Origin: Tipula vernalis
Lineage: Eukaryota > Arthropoda > Insecta > Diptera > Tipulidae
Direction: 5' to 3'
Length of the DNA: 64,000 nucleotides
NCBI GenBank assembly: GCA_958295665.1
Contig: OY282558.1
Span: 313,940,092-314,004,091 of the forward strand
Below are positions 23,400 to 32,136 of this stretch, in pieces (the first letter of the stretch is position 1; every line of letters starts with the position of its first letter). A model generated the notes under the pieces. That model had not been told where the DNA came from, did not search any database, and was given only the letters and a program-made list of their open reading frames with translations. The translations under genes were made by a program, and so were the position numbers.

Positions 23400-24760
23400 A
23401 TACGCAATAAGGTCAAGATTGGGCACATAAGGACATATGGCTATCCCAAACACCCTGATATCTCTTTTCAATATCTTTTAAATCGTGGTGGAATCTTTCA
23501 CCCTACTCTTCACTAAAATCGCCTAAATTTTCAGAAAAGTACTCAATTTTGCTAAGCTACTTCCTCTACCTTAATCATTCTTTTTTGGAATGCATTGTCT
23601 TTTAAAAGTTCTCCAATTTGTGGTCCATCAAAAACACAATCTCTTATTTTCGCATCAGGCAGTTTAGATAACTTTTCAAATATGTACATAAAAGCTTTGC
23701 GGTCCATAGTTTTCATTCCTGTGACGAATTGTTTTACAAGTCCCACCTTTATATGTAATGGTAGAAAGATTACTTTATCTGTTGGTATTAAACTCTGTTT
23801 TATAATATTTTTAGATCCTGGAGTTAAATTATTTCTAGTTCGCCAATCCTTTTTCACATAATGTTCGGCACGAGCTCGGCTGTTCCATTCAGATAGAAAA
23901 CATGGATGTTTAGTGAAACCACTTTGTTGACCTAATAAAATTGTCATTATTTTTAAATCTCCCCATATTTTCCACTCGTGTTTAGCGTAATCTAATTTCT
24001 GGAGTATAGGAAGCAAAGGTTGTGGTACTCCTCATTTAACATAACTGAACAAGCAACAGATAGCGGAGCAAGATGGTTTCCATTATAAAGCAAGACTGCT
24101 TTTAAACCACATATTGAAGAATCTATGAATAAATGCCAGTCATTAACTTTTTTACGTCTGTAAAATATTTTCTAAATTGGATATCTCTTTTGCGATAAAA
24201 AGTTTTACGAGTTATTGTAGCTAGGCAATTTTTCTCGTTTAATCTTGACGCCATTAGTTTAGAAATTTCTTTTGAAAGTCGATCATATCAGAACAAGTCA
24301 TTAAGCTCTTGTTGAGATAACCTATTGGGATTTTTATTAGTCTCGTATATCCTCAGCGACGACATCAGCTTCGATATCCGGCATTTCCATTGCACTTTTA
24401 TATTCGTCGCTAGTACTATTACTTTTGTTACTCTCTTCAGCTTCAACAATGGTAGGATAAGTCACAGATTCAACAGTTGCGTAAGAAATTGAAGATTTTG
24501 TTTTTCGGTTGTGCCCAAAAACTTTTCTTAAACAAAAATATCAATCCTTCTTATGATTCTTTGGTTCCCGCCAGATCATTGGAGAAGCAAACGTCCGTTT
24601 CTGTTGTTTATTAAGTTGCAAGGAGAATCTTAACCATATCGGTTTTGGAGTCCAATGATTGATCATTTCACTTGTTATAAGTACATTTGTGAATACCTTG
24701 ATAAGTTTACTCACACCAGATTCTCCACAAACAACGCAGATAGAGTTTCTACGCAATTAT
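23400..24760 (-). pseudogene. Uncharacterised arthropod protein family, candidate transposase
   Basis: I recognise the family from memory as common unnamed arthropod proteins; its function is not established. In order, right to left: KRTFASPMIWREPKNHKKD (about 24,600-24,544) with a stop then YFCL; RLSQQELNDLF (near 24,310); SRLNEKNCLATITRKTFY; WHLFIDSSICGLKAVLLYNG (near 24,130); the intact frame 24,016-23,552 with WGDLKIMTILLGQQSGFTKH, PCFLSEWNSRARAEHYVKKD, LPLHIKVGLVKQFV and VFDGPQIGELL; then YFSENLGDFSEE, a stop, and GERFHHDLKDIEKRYQGVW (near 23,540-23,440). A segment of perhaps 50-70 residues before YFSENLG appears deleted. Being the sole gene between long inverted repeats, it is the likely transposase. 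That role is inference. Confidence 0.75.
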
Positions 24761-24834
24761 TACATGATGTCTTTCTTGTAACATTATACTCCTCAAAGGC
24801 CAAGTTACCAACCGCTGTAGAGCTGCGGTCGTTT

Positions 24835-25062
24835 GATGACGACGCCTGAGGGCCAGCTTTCTCTCCGTGACTAGCCGCCGATACTGTGGTTGCGATTCCC
24901 GTATCATCGTACTTTTCCGTGTGCCGAACATGATGGCATGAGCGCCATGATCCAGGGACTTTGCCGGATCGCGGCACAACTCTGTTGCCCACCATCCCCA
25001 CGTGGAGGTGCCTTGGATGCCGACACACGGCAAAACTGTCAGACTTAGAGCTCAAGTCTTAC
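24835..25062. other. GC-rich insert between the gene and the right TIR
   Basis: This 0.23-kb patch is far richer in G and C than the rest of the element, with blocks such as GACGACGCCTGAGGGCCAGC and CCCACGTGGAGGTGCC. It is open on the minus strand in two frames (25,055-24,711 and 25,033-24,749), but I recognise no protein. It has no counterpart at the left end, so it may be a SINE-like or LINE-fragment insertion, or the first exon or promoter of the minus-strand gene. Confidence 0.45.
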
Positions 25063-25309
25063 GTGCAAGAACATTTACTGTTGCATTTTAGGGTTGTAGG
25101 GTTATGCGATTACAGGGTTACAAATTGAAAGGTGATGGATGTATAGAGATAAGTAAAAAGTATTCATTCATTCTTCAAAGTATTTTTTGTTACATATAAG
25201 AGTTGTAGGGTTATGGGATTTTGAGTTTTTAGAATTATGAGGATTTTGGATTATTGGGGCTATAGGATTTTCGGGTTATAGAGTCATGGGACTTCATCGT
25301 TATGGAGCT

Positions 25310-25727
25310 GATGGGTTTTGAGGCAATGAAGTGATGGACGTATGAAATTATAAAGCTAAAACTCTTCGAGATTGAGGTTTGAGTTTTGCGTGCAAGTTTT
25401 TTTTGTTTTTCTGCTGCATTTTGAGTTTGAAGTTTATTGGAATGTGAGATTTATGAGTTTTGGGGTCATGGATTTTGAGGTTATGCGTTTTAGGGTTATA
25501 GGCCATCGATCTCAAGGTTATTGAGCTATGAAGGTATAGGGTTATAAGGTTTAAGGGTTGATATTGTAGGGTTTTAGAGTTTCAAGCTGTTTTTTTAAAT
25601 TAGAAAATAACGCTGACGTGATGGGGCAAAAAAGGTTTTGAAATTCGGTTTCAGCGACCCAAAAAACATATAATCCACTTGGTCGGATTTATGGAACCCT
25701 GCACTCATGTTTTGTTGTGGTCCTGTG
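25310..25727 (-). repeat. Right terminal inverted repeat of the 3.1-kb element
   Basis: This is the inverted counterpart of 22,639-23,047, ending in TTGTGGTCCTGTG. Inward of it (25,080-25,310) lie further TAGGGTTAT-like phrases. Confidence 0.88.
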
Positions 25728-26329
25728 TATTTAATCTATTTTGCTAATTTCTAGAGATTGAACAAATTTGCAAAATAATTTGAAAGATACATACTAATAG
25801 TATTTTATTCAATCACGTACATCACAAGTTTCTGTGGCATTTACACCAAAACAATAGTGTTTTTTGGTTGATACCCCAAAATCACCACTCAGTAATTTTA
25901 AAACGAATGGAGATACACCAATTTGGATGACATATTCGGAAAGAGCATACTTTGTTTAGTAATAATCAATGTATAACTCAAAAATGGCGATTTTGGAGAT
26001 ACAACAAGATAGCACTGGCATGACGATATGTGCCTACAAAATTATTTTGAAAATAAAAATCGCCCAATAAATTTGTGTTCAAGAAATTGCAACGACGAAG
26101 GATTAATATACACAACTAAGAACATTAAACGTGGAATTTATAGAATACGAAATATATCGGGTTTACAAATAAATTTTAAGGGATTTACAAAAGATGGTGT
26201 AACTAGTATTAAATGGCATCGTATCATCTTGTAACTATATGTTAAAGCATCATCATTTCCCTTTAGAAATCAGTAAGTGTCATTTCGCTGAAGTGTAATC
26301 AACATAATATTTTTTGAGTTTTAACCATG
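25728..26329. other. Interval without recognisable genes
   Basis: A 68-codon frame at 26,028-26,234 (+) has no known motif. Nothing else is supportable. Confidence 0.35.
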
Positions 26330-26354
26330 CACAATTTGCACAATTTCGATTGCT

Positions 26355-26482
26355 GTATGAATCATATGGGGAAAATGCTTCATCAATAAAAACATGTGAG
26401 TGCTGGTTCCGGCATTTTAAAAGTGGCGATTTTCACACCAGTGGTCCAGCGACTAAGAACACGAAGGGAGGCGAGTAAAGTT
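26355..26482 (+). pseudogene. Mariner transposase, N-terminal helix-turn-helix fragment
   Basis: The frame reads LYESYGENASSIKTCECW followed by FRHFKSGDFHTSGP, then a stop after GGE. This matches the second helix-turn-helix of mariner transposases (consensus around YGE, S..TC..W..RFKSGDFD). It would bind the inverted repeats of the element. Only about 40 codons remain, with no catalytic domain and no visible tips nearby. The fragment directly precedes a degenerate tandem repeat. Confidence 0.75.
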
Positions 26483-26499
26483 TTAAGACCCTTTATGGT

Positions 26500-26990
26500 G
26501 CAAAAACCCATGTTGATATATATAATTGAGCTAGATAATTAAATGCCAAAACGAATGATATACCGATGGTTTCCGAAAAGAGACATCCCGGTCATCTCGG
26601 ACCCAGACCCCAACATGTTGCATGCAATTTTATAGCTCCAACTAATTTAAATAATTATAGTGCCAGTTTCAACATGCAAATCATTTTAGTAGGCTAGTTT
26701 CAACTAACTTAAATAACTATAGCGCTTATCCCAAGATGCAAATCGTCTTGATATGATTATTGGGGTTAGATAATGCATAGCCAAATCGAATGGCATACCG
26801 ATGGTTTCCAGAAAAGACACATCCCTGCTATTCCACAGCCAAACGCCTTCCTGTTGCATGAAAATCTCAACATGGAAATCGCATTGATATGATTAATTGA
26901 GTTAGATAACGTAAATTAAATTGCTTACCGATAGTTCTCGGAAAAAAAACACCCCGGCCAAATCTCGGTAGTATTCTAACGTAAATGCCA
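26500..26990. repeat. Degenerate tandem repeat, three partial copies
   Basis: A unit containing GATATGATTA-TTG-GTTAGATAA, then CCGATGGTTTCC-GAAAAGA-ACATCCC, recurs near 26,515, 26,752 and 26,893. Intervening CAACATG-AAATC blocks repeat as well. Spacing is irregular, from about 140 to 240 bp. It is non-coding and looks like an old satellite remnant. Confidence 0.65.
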
Positions 26991-27244
26991 TTTTCTTTAA
27001 AACTTGGTATTTTTTTCTATAATTTCCTGTATAATGTTAAATTTTAACTTTTGCTGTTTTCTATAGTAAAATATGTTATAAAATAAAATAGAAATTATTT
27101 TCTAGGTAGAGTAAATTATGTCATCTGAAATAATGTTGGGCTGGACAAACGTTGAAATTTTAATGTAGCCAGATGATTTTTTTTTCTGGGATGAAAGTCT
27201 GGATTAATTTCACATAAAATCCTTTCCTATACAATAGTATACGT
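26991..27244. other. Short interval without recognisable genes
   Basis: AT-rich. A minus-strand frame near 27,215 reads YRKGFY, which may be the trace of the Harbinger core that should follow the next feature, but it is too short to claim. Confidence 0.3.
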
Positions 27245-27274
27245 GTTCAAGAAGTTTATACGAACTGCTATTTT

Positions 27275-27606
27275 ATGTTGACAATTTCTTCAATTGTTGG
27301 AAAATTTGTATTATTGGATTCAAAAACCTCTGTAATTATTCGACTCACAGTAGTTTGCGATAAGGCTGTCATGACGTCCTAACCAACTGCGCGGTGGAAG
27401 CTTCCAGTCGCAAAACACCTTGATCCATAAACCACTTTCATACGTGACGGGATTGCACGGATCCGTAATATTCTCCTGAAAAATATTGAAAGTTGTGTGA
27501 TAAGGTCGGTGAACGCATGTTTTGGGAAACGATACAAATGGAAAAACTGAGTGTCAAACAGTATCTCAAAAGAATTTTGAGTATCCCTCGAACATCTTCT
27601 TAACAT
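27275..27606 (-). pseudogene. Second PIF/Harbinger transposase fragment, N-terminal domain
   Basis: From MLRRCSRDTQNSFEILF at 27,606 the frame runs to RCFATGSFHRAVG. There an in-frame TAG at 27,381-27,379 replaces the glutamine usual in the family, and the same frame continues DVMTALSQTTVSRIITEVFE and NFPTIEEIVNIK to a stop at about 27,276. This is the DNA-recognition half of a Harbinger transposase (family motif ATGSFQR-VG, then S-TVSR-I). The catalytic half is gone. It is a different lineage from the copy at 7.1-7.8 kb, since no sequence is shared. Confidence 0.85.
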
Positions 27607-28440
27607 TCGTTCTTGATATTACATATGGAAATGCTATATATTGTGTCAGCTTACCTTAAAATGTCTTCAAAATTATCGAGGATATGCTGATGATCGTGAC
27701 GGTAATTTACATAGTGAAGATTTTGTCGGTAATTCACTGACAACTGGTTCACTGACTGGTCGGGCCGAAATGTCCGAATCTGTTATTTTGTGGTTTTAGA
27801 TTACATTAAAATGTGTGTAGAAGTACCAAATAAATACTGAAGACCATGTGGGATTCAGAAATTTTACAGTATCGTTAGAAGATAATACTGAAGGCCGACA
27901 TTTTAAGGTAATCTAAAACTACAAAATTAGCCATACTGTAATTTTTAGGTTGTACAAAGAGCAGTAAATTACCGAAACGGTCTATAGTATTTCCTCGGGA
28001 ATTTTAAGGGTCTAAAATCACAAACTGTTTAAGAGGTATCTTGACAGTTTCTAAAAGTTTCGTTTCACTTGTTCATAGTAAGGCTTACAATTAAACGGTA
28101 ATAGTTTCATTTGATTTATAATATGCTTTGTTTAATGCTTCTGTGGACCCATCAAAAGACACAAAACATATTCGAAAGTCGAATTTAAGTTGAAAAACAT
28201 CTGTATTCTTAAATTATGTTTAAATTTTTTCCCGATTTAGTAAAAATAATGAGAGTATTCAAGGGGTGCATTGAATTGAACTCTAAAATGGCATCATATA
28301 AGCGTACGTTTTGTCAAACAGCGACCATATGACAGACAGCGCAAAGTCTCTTTCTGTTCGTTTGATATGTATGACAATCCGAATCGGCAACAAACGAACA
28401 AAAAACATTCGCTGTGTATGCGGCCTTGTGCAACAATGAA
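27607..28440. other. Interval without recognisable genes
   Basis: No frame with a motif. Short inverted phrases around 27,780-27,930 (ATTTTGTGGTTTTAGATTAC against a GTAATCTAAAACTACAAAAT-like partner) form a loose imperfect palindrome of about 150 bp, perhaps a small MITE. Confidence 0.35.
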
Positions 28441-28584
28441 AGTGCCTTCTAATAGAGTTTTTTTTATTGTTTTTGTTTTTTAATTTTTTTATAGTGGGGT
28501 GAGCTATACTAGCCCTGTGCACCGCGACAATTGAGGTCTATTGTGCATCCCTAGAAGGTTTCACGTAAAGTGGAGGTTCGAGTC

Positions 28585-29251
28585 CTAGAAAAACGCTACC
28601 AGCTCATGCATATTTAAAGGGCCGGCTTTAGGCCACTGTATTGTGTATGCTTGGAGGAATTTAAATCTTTTATTGATTATAGCATCACACGTGAATAGTA
28701 GATGTTCGGATGTTTCCCTTTCCAGGTTGCAGAATCTATAACGGTCTGTAGGGGACCTTCCCATTTTCTCCAGATGTCCATTAAAAGGGCCATGTCCTGT
28801 TACGTACCAGGTGAGGGATTTTAGAGACTGTCTATCCATCTTGATTGCCTGATCTAAACGTCAAATAATAAGCTTAATAGTTTTTTGGTCTGTCTTATCC
28901 CAATGGAGAACTCCCAGATTATTTTCATATGTTTTTGTTACCATTTCCTTATGCCATTTACCAGATGGCTCTTGGAGTACCCATTACTAGGCTCGGGGTC
29001 AAGGAAAGAGCTCTCCGCTGCCTCTTTTGCACAGCGTCTGCTGCCTCGTTTCCTCGTATATCACAATGGCCGGGGGACCACAAAAACGTTACTTTATTCT
29101 CCATGCTGTGTTCTAGAAGGTTGCGATAACAGCTCAAGATTATTTTGGAATAGAAGACAGATGCTCCTCAGGCAAGCAATGCTCCCTGGCTGTCCGAGAT
29201 TACGTAAATCTCGGTTTTTCTATATTTTTTTGTGAGACATTGAAGCACACA
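28585..29251 (-). pseudogene. LINE RNase H second half and C-terminal tail
   Basis: It continues the domain on the other side of the transposon. The minus strand reads EIYVISDSQGALLA (third catalytic Asp) near 29,200, and VTFLWSPGHCDIRGNEAADA (His and final Asp) near 29,080. Then, after frame changes, it gives TWYVTGHGPFNGHLEKMG, YRFCNLERETSEHLLFTC (a CCHC-like tail) and a stop at 28,585. The tail motif TGHG-FN-HL is typical of LOA/R1-group RNase H C-termini. Several shifts and one stop after ALLA are present. Confidence 0.88.
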
Positions 29252-29786
29252 TACAGTGCTGGTAAAAAAAATTGGGCAAACAAATTTATTGCAAATTGGA
29301 GTCTTTTTTTGCTAAAATTACAAAACTTTTGAAAGCAATTGATTTATTGTTTCATTTTAAATACATGTATGACGTAATTTTTTGAAAAAAAACTGACCTG
29401 CAATTTAGGGGCAAAACACCGAAAAATGCCAAAATATTCAAAATACGTTGATTGGAGTTAAAGTAATGTAATAAATTAAACACTTATTTTTTATTTTATT
29501 TTTTTGTTTTTTATTGATTTATAGAAGTTCAATCTTTAATATTAATATTTTGTTGGACCGCTTTTTGCTTTTATTACACCGGTACAACCCCGCAACTGAT
29601 GTGCAAAAAAATTGGGCAAGCAATTATTTTTTTTACGCCTACCGTTCTTGGCCGTCACTAGGGTGCAGATGTTTTATTGCCTGTAATTTATTTTTTTAGT
29701 ATAAATAGTGCATATTTTGTAAGATTAAGTTATTCTGTAAGTGATCCTAGACAAATAAAGAATAAAGTGCAATTTTAGTTAAAAAA

Positions 29787-30903
29787 ATGGGAAAAGTTAG
29801 TGACCAGTGAAAAAGCAATATGTTGATTTTGGCGCGAGAAAATTTAACCACGCGTATAATAGGTTAAAGATTAAACATTCCTAAAAGTACTGTCGCGTGG
29901 AATATTAAAAAAAATCGAGAGATGGGCGGTACACAAAGAAAGAAAGGCTTTGGAAGGCCCAGAAAAACAACGCCAGTGGAAGATCATTTTATACTATTAC
30001 AAAGTCGTCGGAACCGTTTTAAAACTTCATCGGACATAAGACAGGATCTTGAGCGAGCAACGGAAAAAAAAATTTCAGCCGGCTTAGTGAGAAAAATACT
30101 TGTTAAAGCTGGTTTGAGAGCACTTAAACCAGTCCAGAAGCCTGAGTTCAGATTACTAGTGGAAAAAAACGTTTGCTATGGGCCCAGGAGCATGTTAATT
30201 GGACTCCAGAGATGTGGAAGGATGTGATTTTCTCCGATGAATCAAAATTCAAGCTGCGTGTTGGAGATGGAAGAATTCTCGTAAGGAGAAAACCTGGCGT
30301 GAGACTTAGCAACGAATGTCTTTTAAGACTTCCACCGAAAAAAGAAGGAGTTATGGTCTGGGGATGCTTTTCTGGAAATGAAACCGATCGATTGTGCTTC
30401 CTTAGTTCCAGCGTTACAGCAGCTGTTTATCTGCAGGTCCTTCAGAACGAATTTGAGCCTTCTGCGTTAAAGCTTTTTGGCGAGACTTGCAAATTTATTT
30501 TTCAACAGGACAACGCTCCGTGCCATACCGCCAAAATTGTGAGTTATTAATTTTAAATTGTAGATAGACAAATTGGCTTTCAGATAAACATAAATAATTT
30601 GTTAAAAACTTGTTTTTTTTTCTTACCTCTTCATTTAAAGGTAAAAATGTACTTCGAAGAAAAAAGTATCGATGTGTTGAGCTGGCCTCTTATAGTCCAG
30701 ACTTAAATCCAATTGCAAATATTTGGTCTATAATGAAGCTAAAAGTAGCAAGGAAGCGCCCAGAATCGATTGAAGCTTTGAAAAGTTTGTTGATGATGAT
30801 TTGGGAATCCATATCTCCTGCGACTTTGAAAAATTTATCAAATTCAATGAATCGGAGGAGTATCGCTGTAATAAAAGCAAAAGGCGGTCCAACAAAATAT
30901 TAA
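29787..30903 (+). pseudogene. Tc1-like transposase with an intron, inactive
   Basis: This is a DDE transposase of the Tc1 group. From ATG at 29,787 the frame gives MGKVSDQ, stop, KSNMLILARENLTTRIIG, stop, NIPKSTVAWNIKKN and GFGRPRKTTPVEDHF, the paired helix-turn-helix and GRPR hook. After a shift near 30,175 come MWKDVIFSDESKFKL (first D), VMVWGCFSGNETDRL and FIFQQDNAPCHTAKI (second D). A candidate intron (30,539-30,640) interrupts KI / VKMYFEEKSIDVLSWP. After another one-base shift the third motif reads SPDLNPIANIW, where the family has PIEN: the catalytic E is replaced by A (codon 30,715-30,717). It ends GGPTKY at 30,903. Confidence 0.92.
30539..30640 (+). other. Candidate 102-bp spliceosomal intron in the Tc1-like transposase
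   Basis: The donor GTGAGT follows HTAKI exactly, and the acceptor TTTAAAG comes after a T-rich tract. Joining the exons gives KIVKMYFEEKSIDVL, as expected for the family. The interval carries in-frame stops and has no protein homology. Confidence 0.75.
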
Positions 30904-31194
30904 TATGAAAGATTAAACTTCTATAAATCAATAAAAAACAAAAAAAAATAAAAAATAAGTGTTTAATTTATTACATTACTTTAACTCCAATCAAACGTAT
31001 TTTGAATATTTTGGCATTTTTCGGTATTTTGCCCCTAAATTGCAGGTCAATTTTTTTTTTTTTAAATTACGTCACACATGTATTTAAAATGAAACAATAA
31101 ACCAATTTCTTTCAAAAGTTTTGTAATTTTAGCAAAAAAAGACACCAATTTGCAATAAATTTGTTTGCCAAATTTTTTTTTACCAGCACTGTAC

Positions 31195-31335
31195 CTCGAT
31201 CGCAAATATCTCTGCTTGGAAAGCTGTTGGAATTTTACAAAATGGAATACAGAGTTCGAGACCCGGCCCGATTAAACCCGCATCCGTATCCACCCCTGAT
31301 TTTGAACCATCAGTGTACCATAAGGAGGCGTGACG
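31195..31335 (-). pseudogene. LINE RNase H domain, first half
   Basis: The minus strand reads HASLWYTDGSKSGVDTDAG with the first catalytic Asp, then FCKIPTAFQAEIFAIEV with the catalytic Glu. It is interrupted directly after EV by the Tc1-like element. RNase H would remove element RNA after first-strand synthesis. Its presence supports a LOA/I-type LINE. Confidence 0.88.
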
Positions 31336-31689
31336 AGGTGAGGAAGAGATGATACTCCCCGCTTTTTACCTTATCGGGTATCTCAATCGTGAAATTCCTC
31401 CGGCAGTCAATAGTTTTAACCATCACGTCTGATACTTGGATTATTTCCTCGTCCAGATTCAATTACTCCAGGATGCTATTATGTCCTGGTCTAATAGTTT
31501 TAATTTGAGATGTTATTTTTAGATTGACTACCCTTGAACCAGCTACTCATTTAAGCTACAAGTGTGGTGGTGAGAGTCCCAATAGCTTCTCAAGAGCAGA
31601 TGTAGGGCAGGTTTTCATTGCTCCCATTACACTCAAACAAGCTAGCCTTTGGATCCTATCCAATATTGAGCAGGAACCACTTTGCTCTG

Positions 31690-32136
31690 TCAAACGCCGC
31701 ATAAGAGATTATTAGTCCACGTTTTGCCAATCATTCTTTGATAAGTGAAATGCGGCTCATTTGCCTTGTTAGTGATATATTTTAAAAACGGGTTCCATGT
31801 CAGTTTCCGATCAAGTATCACTCCTAGGTACTTAACTTCCGTCACCATTTGGAGAATTCCCCCATTTAGAGATAGAGGTGGGAGAATTGTTTTCCTCCGA
31901 TTTGTAAAGAAAGTACAAATAATTTTGGTGGGGTTTACTCTAAGGCCCGTCTCAATACAATAGTCGCTTACCAACGCGAGGGCATATTGCATACGTTCCG
32001 CTTTTGTACTCTTGAATTTCCCCCTGACAATTAATACTAGATCGTCCGCGTAGGTAATATTCGAGAAATGAAAGTTTTTTAATCTTATAAGTAGTCCATC
32101 CATCACGAGTAGCCACAAAAGGGGTGAGAGAACTCC
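31690..32136 (-). pseudogene. LINE reverse transcriptase, catalytic and thumb segment
   Basis: It continues the RT after the stop at 32,137. It reads GVLSPLLWLLVMDGLL (start about 32,135), FSNITYADDLVLIVRG with the YADD active site near 32,045, GLRVNPTKIICTFF, EVKYLGVILDRKLTWNPF and TYQRMIGKTW. YADDLVLIV is characteristic of the R1/LOA group. The frame ends at 31,690, and a mixed-frame linker leads to RNase H at 31,330. Confidence 0.9.

Larger units (their letters stand above)
22639..25727. mobile_element. 3.1-kb DNA transposon with about 410-bp terminal inverted repeats
   Basis: The left end starts CACAGGACCACAA at 22,639, and the right end, inverted, starts with the same bases at 25,727. 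The match continues for about 410 bp on each side (22,639-23,047 and 25,310-25,727) at what looks like 80-90% identity, including the blocks GGGTCGCTGAAA, TTGCCCCATCACGTC and AGAGTTTTAGCTTTATAA. Looser similarity, made of ATAACCC-type repeats, extends inward to about 23,290 and 25,080. The only coding sequence inside is the minus-strand gene at 23,400-24,760. I cannot see a target-site duplication. The element family is not one I can name with confidence. Confidence 0.9.
29254..31191 (+). mobile_element. Tc1-like DNA transposon, 1,938 bp, long TIRs, TA target duplication
   Basis: The tips CAGTGCTGGTAAAAAAAATT (left) and its inverted partner (right, ending CCAGCACTG at 31,191) are flanked by TA at 29,252-29,253 and 31,192-31,193. 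The inverted repeats run about 325-335 bp (29,254-29,585 and 30,865-31,191). The right repeat includes the last 12 or so codons of the transposase. A second copy of the AAAAAAATTGGGCAA tip motif sits internally at about 29,605-29,620, so the left end has two putative transposase sites. Confidence 0.95.

Noticed and set aside
24711..25055. 114-codon minus-strand frame in the GC-rich patch
   Set aside because: Two overlapping frames are open, as expected from low stop density in GC-rich DNA, and no motif was recognised.
28550..28610. GGTTCGAGTCC, a perfect match to a tRNA B box
   Set aside because: No A box at a suitable distance and no cloverleaf. It lies in the 3' untranslated region of the minus-strand LINE and is probably coincidental.
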